DNA of 22,462 nt from Byssochlamys sp. IMV 00236 (GCA_001931875.2 MSJH02000832.1:1-22462), one strand, 5' to 3'; shown: positions 1 to 10,588, counted from the first letter of the stretch. Notes: generated by a model not told the origin, from the sequence alone. Translations and numbers: made by a program.

Positions 1-2
<2 letters not shown>

Positions 3-35
<33 letters not shown>
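3..35. repeat. Poly-A tract at the window edge
   Basis: A run of 33 A follows the CT at positions 1-2. Read on the minus strand this is a T run ending in AG, so it can serve as the 3' end (pyrimidine tract plus acceptor) of PEX7 intron 3, whose donor is at 84. The next PEX7 exon would then begin just outside the window. Confidence 0.8.
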
Positions 36-38
<3 letters not shown>

Positions 39-84
39 GGTTAATCCACAGGCCCGATTTATATATCTATACACTCTATCATAC

Positions 85-475
85 CGATAACGTTGCATCC
101 CACATTTTTATTGAACCGTCTCCACTTGATGTAACCAATTGATTCTCATTTATTTCGCTCCATGCTACATCAAACAATCCATCCTGTGTATCGTATCTAT
201 AGTAACGTGAGTTTTTTTTTTTTCTCTTCTTCATAAATCCTACTGTTATATTTACCCTCTTTCTACTGTTATATTATCACCCATCATATTCATAATAAAT
301 AGACGACCATTGCCCACCAGTCCAAAGTTTGAAGCTGTTGCAACTGCCAACTTGTTTTCAAAAAAAGGGCTCCATTTTAACTAGTGGGAATATATAAATA
401 TAAAGTGTGCTTTTTTTAAATTTCAAATTATACCGAATAACCGTTAAATCCTTCAGTACGAAACTGTGTAAACAT
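85..475 (-). CDS. PEX7: PEX7, peroxisomal PTS2 receptor (5' part, three exons)
   Basis: WD40-repeat import receptor that binds PTS2-type targeting signals in the cytosol and delivers the proteins to the peroxisome. I read exon 1 at 475-434 (14 codons, beginning [14 protein letters not shown]), exon 2 at 380-256 and exon 3 at 196-85, with introns donor GTATAA/acceptor CTAG and GTAAAT/TATAG. The 93 codons include the PEX7-typical phrases [18 protein letters not shown] and [13 protein letters not shown] and the first WD repeat ending [14 protein letters not shown]. Family members have six or seven WD repeats and about 320-380 residues, so most of the gene lies left of position 1 behind an intron at 84-1. 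The start fits the family length. Nothing suggests decay. Identification is from the remembered family signature, and I am confident. Confidence 0.9.
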
Positions 476-1118
476 GTTTTATAAGAAAGAGAGAAGAAAA
501 GATAACATGGCCAGTTAAAAAAAAAAAGGTGTATTCAAGCTGACTGTTCGATATTCTTTATTTTAAAATTCCGCACTTCAAACGAACAAACTGTCCCCTC
601 CCACACACACACACAACGAACATCCGAATAAACTCTGCCTATAATCAAAGTACCTTTCTTATGCAACTATTCTTTTCTTTACTTGTCCAAATCTTATTTT
701 ATGACAAAAGCCGACAAAATCAACCGTATTGATCTTATTTCCTTAAGTGTTATATGCATTGCATCTTTCTACAAATGGCCAACAAGATAAAGATGAACAG
801 AGTGAGAGATTAGCTAAAGGTTTTTCTCAAGTTCATTGTAAGCTTGTTGTTGATAATTGATCTGCATAAGGTTATTCCTGAAAAGTATGATGTAGTTTGA
901 TATCTGGGATTAAATCATCAACTCGTCTTTACTACATCAATGTGATCTTCATATGTAACTGATAAAAACTGTAATTTTTCACTTTTAGTCTGTTGAACCT
1001 TAAAGACTATTAACTATATTCAAAATTTATTTCTTAAAACAACCACTTGATGTCTTCTCCTAAGCCAAAAGATCTAATCAAGTTGTATATATTGCATCAA
1101 ATAATAACGCTATTCTAC
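476..1118. other. Intergenic, between PEX7 5' end and ARL1 3' end
   Basis: No supported gene. It holds the PEX7 upstream region and the ARL1 3' flank, with a short CA repeat at 603-615. On the plus strand near 811-834 one short frame reads RLAKGFSQVH, close to a Ty1/copia reverse transcriptase signature, but the frame is broken on both sides. This is too little to call an element. Confidence 0.5.
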
Positions 1119-1945
<827 letters not shown>

Positions 1946-2141
1946 TATTTTCAAGCAGAAAAGAGAAAAATAAAAGGAAAGAGAGAAAAAAATAAAGAAA
2001 AATCAAACACCGCACGTCATCTGCCAGCAGAGACATAAACAATTGCAAACAGAAAGTAGTGTAGCATTTTTGCAATTTTATAATACAATTTATACGAAAA
2101 AACAAGTCAGCGTGACATCTCTTTCTGGAAATAGTGTATTT
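1946..2141. other. ARL1 upstream region
   Basis: Short AT-rich gap between the ARL1 start codon and the stop codon of the next minus-strand gene. It must hold the ARL1 promoter. No TATA box or other site can be named with confidence. Confidence 0.4.
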
Positions 2142-2501
2142 CTACTTGAGAAACGCCAATGTATGCTTAGACAAACATAGGATTATTTTGTAGACAACTT
2201 GGTTGTAAATAGCGAAACCGTTTCCTCTAGGACGATTACTCTTTGAAAGATAGCAGGTCTTCCTTTCTTTTTTTCCCAAATAGACTGTGATATATACATT
2301 AAAATCCTCTATTCCAAAGTATACGGCAGTTTTTTGTAATCTAGAATACTTTTGATATATTTATCATTTGGAATCTTCGTTGCCTTCAGGCTCGTTTCCT
2401 TACAGCAGTTGCATACTTTGAGGTTTTAAACTCATCAATACTAACAAAGATTCATAAGCTTGATTTCTCTCTTTCAAGTATTGTTGTGGTGCTTGATACA
2501 T
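2142..2501 (-). CDS. Unrecognised 98-aa protein, two exons
   Basis: Exon 1 runs 2501-2404 (begins MYQAPQQYLKERNQAYESLL), then a 63-nt intron (donor GTAAGG at 2403, acceptor TTCTAG at 2341) and exon 2 at 2340-2142. The frame stays open across the junction for 65 more codons to TAG, giving 98 residues. An in-frame TAA lies just before codon 1, so the Met is well placed. The N-terminal third looks helical and polar; the middle has alternating hydrophobic residues (YFGIEDFNVYITVYLGKK), suggesting beta strands, and the end is hydrophobic with basic residues. I do not recognise the family. It is divergent to the small gene at 2720, with 218 bp between the start codons. A decayed exon is possible, but a clean splice and a long open frame argue for a real gene. 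Confidence 0.55.
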
Positions 2502-2719
2502 GAATCTTTTATCGTAACATTATCAGAATTCTTCATTCCATCATACTTTAAATAGTAGACCCTTATTCATTTGTATGTTCTTTCTGTCTTTATCTTAGAA
2601 TAAAGATTAATAACGAATACTTGTAAGAAAATGCAGCAATATAAAGTCACACCACACTTTCTTCTTCACATAGCGTTGACCTGAAATAATCAGGTTTTAA
2701 TAATAACCCCATTTTAATA
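2502..2719. promoter_or_regulatory. Shared divergent promoter region
   Basis: 218 bp between two oppositely directed start codons (2501 minus, 2720 plus). The interval is AT-rich with no open frame. Its role as a bidirectional promoter is inferred from the arrangement alone. Confidence 0.4.
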
Positions 2720-2945
2720 ATGAATTCAGACAAAAGAACCTTGTGTGATTATGTTCCATTAAAAGAATGTCTTGCAAAGAACAATAATGATAGGTCAAAG
2801 TGTCTTAAGGAATGGAATGAATTCCAGCAGGCATGTCGACAAAGAAAGTAAATGTTTTATATGAACATCTTTAATCATTTATTGACACCACCCTATTAGG
2901 CAAGCAACCAATGATAAAAGTGAATGTGAAGCTTGTAAACAATAA
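2720..2945 (+). CDS. Small cysteine-rich protein, 57 aa, two exons
   Basis: Exon 1 at 2720-2847 and exon 2 at 2900-2945, joined over a 52-nt intron (GTAAAT ... ATTAG), give 57 residues. Cysteines lie at 9, 17, 28, 39, 52 and 55: spacings of 7, 10 and 10 residues, then a CEAC end. The core (KCLKEWNEFQQAC and LCDYVPLKEC) has the look of an amphipathic helical hairpin, as in CHCH-type proteins of the mitochondrial intermembrane space. However, the spacing is not the usual twin CX9C, so the family link is a guess. No signal peptide or membrane segment is present. The start is the first Met in frame. It is too short and too split to show in a simple ORF scan, and it is divergent to the 98-aa gene at 2142-2501. 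Confidence 0.55.
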
Positions 2946-3465
2946 TGGATCCAAATACAGAATACATGACAAAGAAAGAAGGGGAAAAGAATAAAGCTGC
3001 TTAGACACTAAATTAGTATCTATCCTAAAGCCAGATGAATTCTTTGATGCTTCTTCTTTTGCTCAAATACAGCTCTTTTTTACATTGTTTCTACAATTCA
3101 CTTCTTTATTTTTCCCTCTGACTTTACTTGTTTTAGATAATTTCATATTATAAACTATGAAATCCTGAACCTTTTTTTTTGTTAAAAAGACAACGGCCAA
3201 TCGTTTTCTTGGTAGTCAAATTACACTTGACCCTGCAGTACTACTTTTGTAGACTTAAGTCAATGGCTAATTGTTTTAACCAGGGGGGATGAATGATCAG
3301 CTGTCTGTTTGTGAGATGAGTTTCTGATCGGTTTGATTGTTTCATCGACGATTCTAGAATTCATTGTATAAAGATTATTGTTTGTTTTTTGTTATAACAA
3401 ATTTATTACTAATACACACTGCAGATACACGCTGTCAATGGCGTTATTCCTCCAGTGTTTGATGA
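2946..3465. other. Intergenic, no gene seen
   Basis: AT-rich sequence with no supported frame. Two similar stretches of about 20 bp lie 80 bp apart (near 3190-3210 and 3260-3282, both close to GACAACGGCCAATCGTTTT). The first contains a CCAAT box. Nothing else is recognisable. Confidence 0.4.
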
Positions 3466-3674
3466 CTAATACTTGGTTGGCTTTAATGTAACAATAATAT
3501 TGACATGCATACCTTCTCTACTCAAAGAGCGCACTTTATTCACATCCTCAGTAAAGTAATATGTAACCTCAATCAGATGGCCATCTGTGGATCCGGTTTC
3601 CGGATGAATTTTTTTTTCTGTCGAGTCTTCCGATTAATAATGATAGTATTGCTGCGGAAGATCTTGCTTTCTCT
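3466..3674 (-). pseudogene. Unidentified coding piece with a homopolymer frameshift
   Basis: Read on the minus strand, a good acceptor (pyrimidine-rich, ending CCTAG at 3675) opens a frame that starts EKARSSAAILSLLIGRLD. At a run of nine A (3609-3617 as T) the frame breaks. One base fewer would continue it as IHPETGSTDGHLIEVTYY and on to VTLKPTKY and TAG at 3466. The second half is clearly protein-like: alternating strands, no stop over 48 codons. I do not recognise the protein and could not place upstream exons between 3700 and 4150. It may be a real gene with an assembly error in the homopolymer, or a relic. Confidence 0.4.
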
Positions 3675-4350
3675 CTAGGCAGATAAGAAAGAAAGAAAAA
3701 GAAGGATATTATACTATATTCATTATTTATTCTCGAGATACGTATATGTCTACCCATAATAGCCAACGTTCCTTTCTATTCTTTGTCTTCTAGATGATTT
3801 TACCAAACTGTAACAATGCGTGTAACGTAACACGATGCAGCTTAGTGTATGGCTCTCTATTTCTCGAAATGACAGTTACTAACCTCGCATCAAAAAGTAT
3901 AGCGTGTATTTGGCAGTAGAGCTACTTCTTGTAATCATAGAAACGCGTGTTGCACTATCCTATGACCTGTTATCCCATTAGTAACTATCCGTTCGTCATG
4001 CGGAATCTATGACGTATAGCATAGTTACATTTTTTTGAACCAAAGTGTTTTCATGTGGAAAATACTTTATTCTTTTGCTGCCGTAAACCCGGAGAAATGG
4101 TTTGATCTTTATCCTATAATAAAGGATTATTTCCAGGGTCATTCTTTCTACATAACGTATCATATTGCTTTAGAATCTATTTTATAATATCATGTACAAT
4201 TATTAAGGCCATTATGCCCTGAAAACAAGGACTCTTTTCGAGTTTTGACAGCATCGGTTTTCCAACAAAGGAACAATGTTCTTCGGTATTTTAATTTTTC
4301 CATCAATGCTAAATTTCAAATGCCGGTCCGATTATTTGTAATGAAGCAAG
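3675..4350. other. Intergenic with possible undetected exons
   Basis: This should hold the upstream exons of the minus-strand piece at 3466-3674, if it is a gene, and the promoter of the four-TM gene to the right. I could not assemble a convincing frame. Nothing else is seen. Confidence 0.35.
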
Positions 4351-4360
4351 TATATAAATA
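4351..4360 (+). promoter_or_regulatory. TATA box of the four-TM gene
   Basis: TATATAAATA lies 76 bp before the ATG at 4427, a typical distance for a fungal core promoter with a short leader. The leader ends AAAACCATCGAAATG, with A at -3. Confidence 0.6.
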
Positions 4361-4426
4361 CGTGCCTTAATTCGACCTGATCCAACTTTATCAATTCATC
4401 TTTTCAAATAAATAAAAACCATCGAA

Positions 4427-4933
4427 ATGTCTGCTGAAAACACTCAAATCACAAGCTACATGATCACTGATATCAATGCTTTTGTTGAAGACTGGCACGT
4501 TCGCGTCACTTGGATTGCCTTTATGACACTCTGGGTCTTTTGGGGATTAGTTTGGATCTTACGTAACTTCTTTGTTACTAACCCTACTGTATCAGCTTCT
4601 CCTGATGCAAATGCTACAACCGATGCTGAAGTCTCCAACAAGAAATTCTTTGGTGCTGTCAATGGTAGCTTTGCAGGTCGCTTGGATCGTGCCCATCAAA
4701 TCGTCAAGGATGCCTTATTCTCTCTTCTTTGTTTGCTTGCCATGAACTCCTTTGCTCGTGCTTCCACACGTGCAGTCATGATCCTTGCCTGGTTCTTTAC
4801 TGCATTTGCCGTCTTTTGGTTTGTTGTTGAGCTTGTGGTTGATAACCGTCATGTACGCTTGCTCTACTCTGTCATCTTCTACGGTCTTGGTCTTGCTATT
4901 GCTGGTCTTGCATTCAAGCAAGGATTCTACTAA
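4427..4933 (+). CDS. Four-TM membrane protein, 168 aa, single exon
   Basis: Intronless frame from MSAENTQITSYMITD to AFKQGFY-stop. Hydrophobic segments lie at about residues 26-47 (WIAFMTLWVFWGLVWIL), 94-112 (KDALFSLLCLLAMNSFA), 117-138 (VMILAWFFTAFAVFWFVVEL) and 143-163 (LLYSVIFYGLGLAIAGLAF), so it should be an integral membrane protein with four spans. A polar loop rich in Ala/Thr/Ser/Asn joins the first two. There is no cleavable signal peptide. Codon choice is strongly biased to C-ending and GGT/GCT codons, unlike the neighbours, and with the TATA box this suggests high expression. Overall shape recalls small tetraspan families such as MARVEL, but no motif proves it, so I give no function. 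Candidate polyadenylation AATAAA lies near 5020. Confidence 0.85.
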   Translation: MSAENTQITSYMITDINAFVEDWHVRVTWIAFMTLWVFWGLVWILRNFFVTNPTVSASPDANATTDAEVSNKKFFGAVNGSFAGRLDRAHQIVKDALFSLLCLLAMNSFARASTRAVMILAWFFTAFAVFWFVVELVVDNRHVRLLYSVIFYGLGLAIAGLAFKQGFY

Positions 4934-5220
4934 AAATGGAGTAGTCGCGACGTCAGCTTTATTTTTTTTACTATTAATCACTCTATACTAATACTTAATA
5001 TTTCTTCTTTTATATTTCAATAAATAATACATTTTATGATAAAATATTCTATGTGACCAAAAACATTTTGATTTAAAATTACAGAGTGAAAATCTATAAA
5101 GCTTTAATAATACCATATTAGTTGAAAATAAGAGAAAGAGAGGGGGAATCTATCAGCATTAAGGCAGGAATAATAATAAAGGTACAGTATAATTAATCAG
5201 TGCATTGAGTATATATTGAA

Positions 5221-8062
5221 TTATTTATCAGGATGAAGCAACTCGCTATTTTGATCGTCCAGAAGTATAGCATCCGATTTACTGATCATGGGCTTGGTAT
5301 GGCTTATGTCAACAGCAGAATGGGAAGACGTGATATTAGGTCGCTCACTGCATGTATGTTTGAATGCTGACATTGCTTCTCTAAAACCAAAGTCTAGGGA
5401 GCTCGAAGGCGATGCGTTATGTTGCTTGTCAAATGCAAATAATCGTAAAGCAGTGACCGCTTGCACAAATTGTTTTTCTACTGCTATATCCAGAGGCGTC
5501 TGCTTTATCTTTTGAGTATTTCTTTTCACCCAACACTTCTCCAAACTTACCATATTTGAATTATCTGCAATGTCAGCCTTGGCATGTCTTTTCAAGAGTG
5601 TCAACACTAAACGAACGTTATTATTGGCTGCTGCATAATGAAGCGCTGTCCATCCTCTTTCATCCTTTTCGTCAACATCACTTGGTCTTTGTAAGAGAAA
5701 TTCTACAGCAACTTCATTATTATTGTCTACTGCTTTGTGCAGAGCTGTTTTTAATCCTTCCTCAGTATTTCTATAGTCAACATTTGCACCCTGTGCAAGG
5801 TATCTTAATGCATTTTGCAGGTTATTTTCAGCTATTGAGTTCCAGAAATTCTTATCTAGCGTAGCTTGGTCAACCTCTGCAGGACTTACAAAGGATCGCT
5901 TGACGTATTTTTCAATGATCCACAAGTCTCTATCGTTTCTATGTCCCAAATTCGATCTTTAGCGCTATTTCTAGTATTCCCCTTCAATATATTACCTATG
6001 TGAACTTGGATCTATCCGGAACTCTTCCAAATGTGCAGGCACCGATTCTTCATAAATGCTGTTTCCTACTTCATTACCCAATTGGAGCATGACCTAGGGG
6101 GTTGGCGTGAGTCTCTTGCAACAGTTGTCGTTCTGCCCTTTTACCTCAATAGTCTCCGACTCCCAATTGTCTAATACAACAGATCTAACCTTGCTGACAT
6201 GGACTCCTAAGCTTCGATGGATTCCAGAGCATTCTATGCAGACAATAATGCCCAAATTTGTACAGGCCCACTCAGGAGAATCCTCCTTGCAATCCGCGCA
6301 TTTATCATTACCAGGCACCAGTCGAATCTTTTTCACTGCTTCTTTATTTGACTCATCGTCCTGTCTTTCAACCGTCTTTACGACGCTAGCTGATTCAATT
6401 GCCATCTGTTAACCTTGATTAATACGTGATCAACATGGGTCTACATCATTACTTGCCTTTCTTAAATTTGGAGAAGGTTGAGAATATCTTGGCTTTTCAT
6501 CAGAATTAAGTGCTAACTGACTTGCTGTGCGTATGCTTTGTATCCACTCGTTCATATCACTTTCATTTTCAGCCTGTAATACCAGTACTCTTTATTATCA
6601 AGAGTGAGTACACACACAAAAAATAGTCCCTATATTGACATACCTGTTGGGCGATATCACTTCAAAGCAAAAGCGTCTATCGTAACCATCTGAATATTTC
6701 ACACTACAGACACGTAGATTATAAGTCTGGACACCATCCTCATCTTTTGTCTGGTTCAAAACAAAAAACTGTTAGAAAAGACGTTCTTTCTCTCATCCCT
6801 GCCTCATTACTTTTGGATTGCGAGAGACACTTGTGAGTTCTCCGTTGGAAATGCTATAGTACTTTCTCGACCAACTTTGATACACTCTACCATTCTTTCT
6901 TTCAAACAAGTAACCAGATTTGTTGGTAATAGCTGCTGGTTTTTCAATGTCTGCTGCATTTTGCATAGGATTGTACTGATCTGCTGTGGACTGTGCAATG
7001 TTTAGTTAACACATACTATATGACACATTGCGCATGATTACCATTTCGTGCGTTTTCTGATATTGCAAGTCCACATCAACTTCTTCACTATACCTTTGTC
7101 TCGTCTTTATGAAACTGTGTAAGACATCTTTCTTGTCCAAAACAGCACACATAACCCACTTACATCATACAATAAACCAGTTAAATCGCGCATATAAGGC
7201 TCTAAATCCTTCAATATTTCATAGCTCTGATGATGAAATGCAGATTCTGTATACATGTAAGCAAGCACCTGCAACAACAAAAGACGTTAACCATCTTGCT
7301 TTTGTTGAACGTTTCTTTACTTACATTCTCCATATAATCAATCTTCTTCTTTGCTTCTATATCATTCAACTTGCTCACGTATTCCATATACACTTTATGA
7401 AAGGTTTTTCGAGTATCTGCCAACTCCTTGGCAGATTCTTGCAATGTTGGATCTTTTGGTTTTTTACTCATATACTTCGATAAAGCAGAATCCACATCAT
7501 CACTTGACTTTTCAAACTTCTTTTTCAGCTCTTTGATAGGCGTGATTGTCTCTTTAACGAATAGATCTAAAGGCATGATAAACATGTCTGTAACATGCGT
7601 GTTCTAGAGGCTACTATTAGCAACAGAATATACACAACCTCTCGTGTCTAGCTTACAAACATGGATCGACTTTTCTCGACTTCGACAACTGATTTTCCAA
7701 ACTTTTCTAGTGCTTGAGCTATAATATAACAAGGTGAATATACAGACTTGTTCATTTTTTTTGGTCGAATAAAAAACGCACCCACGATGGGATCATCTTG
7801 TGCCTGTGCAAACGAAAGGAACGTTTCGGCCAGTTCCTTTTGTTGTTGACTATAAGCTATAAAGTAAAACAGTTGGTGTTTCTTGGAGTATTGGTTGTGT
7901 GTATTTTGTTGAACCTGCTGATAACTCAACTTGGGAACGAGTCAGTTTTATCAAGGTCTTCAGTATTTGTTCAAAGTTTTGAATCGACTCTTCATGAGCT
8001 TGAACTCGTTTTCTAAAAGTGGGTGAATCGTCTAAGCAGCCACGAATGTCAAGCACTGTCAT
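5221..8062 (-). CDS. ACAP-type ArfGAP: BAR, PH, ArfGAP zinc finger, ankyrin repeats
   Basis: GTPase-activating protein for Arf GTPases on endosomal or Golgi membranes. Exons: 8062-7915, 7856-7782, 7718-7657, 7603-7325, 7268-7171, 7114-7042, 6990-6811, 6750-6644, 6589-6457, 6405-6145, 6093-5996, 5956-5551, 5508-5221; 735 residues, normal for ACAP/centaurin-beta. BAR domain about 1-240 (CLDDSPTFRKRV; RSQVELSAAYSQQQKELAE); PH about 270-360 (SGYLFERKNGRVYQSWSRKY; NEWIQSI); ArfGAP about 410-530 with CX2CX16CX2C ligands near Cys421, 424, 441, 444 and the catalytic Arg in CSGIHRSLG; ankyrin repeats about 560-700 (LKTALHKAV, GWTALHYAA, QTPLDIAV). Odd points: intron 9 seems to be GC-AG (AAG/GCAAGT); the last intron is 42 nt, a multiple of three and open, so retention would add 14 residues; the exon 5/6 junction is uncertain (an alternative donor is GTAAGT at 7163). 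It lies 3.3 kb from ARL1 on the same strand. Confidence 0.9.
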
Positions 8063-8129
8063 CAGGGTAGTAAATAGTTGAGAGAAAAGGAAGAAAAATA
8101 ATTAGAGTATCAAAAAAGACCGGAGCTTC

Positions 8130-8163
8130 TGTGTGTGTGAGTGTGTGTGTTTTGGTTGGCTGC

Positions 8164-8194
<31 letters not shown>

Positions 8195-8240
8195 ATCTGA
8201 GTAACAGGTGAAAAACAATATGTGTGTGTATGTGTGTGCG
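8130..8240. repeat. TG microsatellites flanking a poly-A run
   Basis: GT repeats at 8131-8150, a 27-base A run at 8164-8190 and another TG repeat at 8220-8239 fill the gap between the ArfGAP start and the BCKDHA stop. Simple sequence only; the gap 8063-8403 holds no other feature I can support. Confidence 0.8.
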
Positions 8241-8403
8241 CATAAAGGGCGCTTTTATTATCACTAAGCGTCAATTTGCATACAGACAATGGATCCATGA
8301 CTATTGTTGGAGTTATTAGAACAAGTGTTATTGACAATAGATTCTTTTTTTTTTATTTTTTATAAACATGTAAACCAAACTTGTATAAATAGGATGACAA
8401 AGA

Positions 8404-9903
8404 TTATGATGAAGCGAAATCATCTGTATTATAATATTCTGGGTATTTCTTTATAAGTTCATTCAATTCATTCTGTTGTCTAACCAAGTTGGGTGTTAAG
8501 TCATCATAAACATCAGTAAATAAATGCTTAATAGCAGGCTTCTTTCTCTTTTCTGCAGCACTAAATGCTTTCAAAATTTCCTTTTTTACTGACTTGCGAT
8601 ACTCTTCCTCTTCTTGTGGGCTCCACCAGTTCTTGGCTTCAATGTATCTTCGTAATCGAGTGATAGGGTTGTCAAACTGTGCTCGTTCTTCAACCTCTTT
8701 TCTATCACGATATTTGGTAGAATCATCAGAAGTACTGTGATGGCCAATACGATAAGTCATTGCTTCAATCAGAACAGGTCTCTGCTCCTTGACAGCAATC
8801 TCTCTGGCTACTTTTGTGGCATTATAAATGGCCCAAATATCATTACCATCCACTCGAATAGTATCGATACCGTAACCAATACCACGACTGGCGATACCAT
8901 CACCTTTGTATTGCTCAGAGGATGGTGTTGAAATAGCAAAGCCATTGTTACGGCTTTTTTTTTTTTTTTTTTAAATAGAAATAAAGAAGGTTAGAATGAA
9001 GCTATACAAGATAAACTATAATTTCCTTACCAGAAAAAGATTGTAGGACATTTTAAGGTTGCAGCCATATTCAAACCAGCATGGAAATCACCTTCGGATG
9101 CAGCACCTTCACCAAAGAAACACAATGTACAAGCATTGGCCCCGGAAAGCTTTAATGCGTATGCAGCACCTGATGCTTGAGGGATCTGTGTGCCAAGTGG
9201 AGAAGAGATTGTCTGAAAGTTCAACTTCTTGGAACCATAGTGGACAGGCATTTGTCGGCCTTTTCCATAATCTAATTCATTTGAGAAACATTGATTAAGA
9301 AACTCATCAAGTGTGAAACCACGATAGACCAGCATAAAGGCTTCTCGATACTGAACGAAGAAATTTAATTAAACATACACCATGTATAAGCGAACACCTT
9401 ACCTGTCCAAATACAACATCTTCAGGCTTTAAAGCAGCAGCTGTTCCAATCATGGCTTCTTCGCCATAATGTGTCATGTAAAAACTAATACGACCCTGAC
9501 GTTGAGCATCATACAGAATACCATCCATTGTATGAAGTAAGACCATACTCTTGTAGCATTTAAGGACTTCTTCTTTTGGAAGATTGGGATCGTGTTCCGG
9601 ATCCAAGACAGTGCCGGTATGATCCATGACTCGATAAGCCTTCAAAGATTCGATCTGCTGCATAAATTTCAATTCATTTGTGAATCGATCGGTTGTACCC
9701 CATAATGATTTATTGGAACGACCAGGTTCATCACTAGCTGTTTGAGCCACATTGACTGAAGCATTATTTAGAAGCTAATAAATGTTAATGTATGTTATAG
9801 ATGATGTATATATGAGTCTAACCTTTGTAGTAGCTGCAAAATATCTTTTTTGAGATAATAAAGCTACATTTTGTAGGCTACGTCTTAAATGTGCTCTCAG
9901 CAT
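8404..9903 (-). CDS. BCKDHA: Branched-chain 2-oxoacid dehydrogenase E1 alpha, mitochondrial
   Basis: Thiamine-diphosphate-dependent E1 alpha subunit that decarboxylates the 2-oxo acids of Leu, Ile and Val in the mitochondrial matrix; it works as an alpha2beta2 tetramer. Exons: 9903-9823, 9774-9403, 9350-9031, 8953-8404; 440 residues, close to the 445 of the human precursor. Exon 1 encodes a typical presequence ([20 protein letters not shown]), rich in Arg and Leu with no acids. ThDP-site signature [13 protein letters not shown] ... [12 protein letters not shown] is intact, as are [12 protein letters not shown] and the regulatory loop [12 protein letters not shown] with the kinase-target Ser near residue 331, so control by a BCKD kinase is possible. 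The third intron (9030-8954) ends in 18 A directly before AG, downstream of its pyrimidine stretch. The E1 beta partner is not in the window. Confidence 0.97.
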
Positions 9904-10564
9904 TTTAAAGATAAAAGAGGTGAAAGAAAGAGAGAAAGAGAGAATCAAATATAGATAAACAAACCATACAACTCACCGTGTGAAATTTTGTCCATTTTCC
10001 ATTTTAAGCTTGTTGCGTGGGAAAAATAGGAATGACTGTACCTGTCACTTGGAGGACCAGTGCAGGATGAAACATGGCTATTAAGATTGTAAAAATACAA
10101 TGGATTTCATTTGATTATGCATAAATTACTCTCTTTGATTCCCAATTTCAATTAATGTGTGTGTATAATGTCAATTTTTATTTTTCTTTATTGACTATTG
10201 ATAATATGCAGGAGGATAAGAAGATATGGTTAACTTTGATAAAGAAAGCGTTCTATTTTAGTCTGGAAAATTCAATAAGACACAGCACATATCCAAAAGT
10301 CTCAGGGTTAAGAGAAGCAACTCTTGCTTTTCTTTGATGACTTTAGCTAAAGTTAAACCCTTTCATACAATAATATTATAACTCAAGCAATGTCAAATAA
10401 AATAAACACAAAATATTGAAAAGGAATCATAAAGAGATTTAGGCCTCTTTATGATGACTCTTTGGAGCTTTGGATAGTAGTAGCACCTCCTTAGTTTTCA
10501 TGCAAATGCAAACACTTTAGAAATAAGTACGCATTGATTCTATATTATAGATTTCTATAAGGGA
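9904..10564. other. Intergenic, BCKDHA upstream region
   Basis: AT-rich, starting with a purine-rich stretch just upstream of the BCKDHA start (AAAGAGAGAAAGAGAG on the plus strand). Short open frames, such as one of about 60 codons near 10155-10337, lack any protein-like features. No gene is supported. Confidence 0.45.
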
Positions 10565-10588
10565 TATTACTACTGAAGAGTAGTAATA
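10565..10588. repeat. Perfect inverted repeat, 10-bp stem and 4-nt loop
   Basis: TATTACTACT, loop GAAG, then AGTAGTAATA. The arms match perfectly over 10 bp. It stands in non-coding DNA about 300 bp left of the LINE-like relic; purpose unknown. Confidence 0.7.

Noticed and set aside
770..850. RLAKGFSQVH-like phrase suggesting a Ty1/copia reverse transcriptase
   Set aside because: Only about ten codons fit, the neighbours are in other frames with stops, and no other copia motif is nearby.
7109..7536. Plus-strand frames of 124 and 61 codons
   Set aside because: Antisense shadows of the BAR-domain exons.
7648..7929. 93-codon minus frame taken as a separate gene
   Set aside because: It is the ArfGAP BAR region read through an unspliced, stop-free intron; removing it restores the family sequence DPIVAQALEKFGK.
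10155..10337. 60-codon plus-strand frame in the BCKDHA upstream region
   Set aside because: Composition follows the local AT-rich DNA, and no homology signature is visible.
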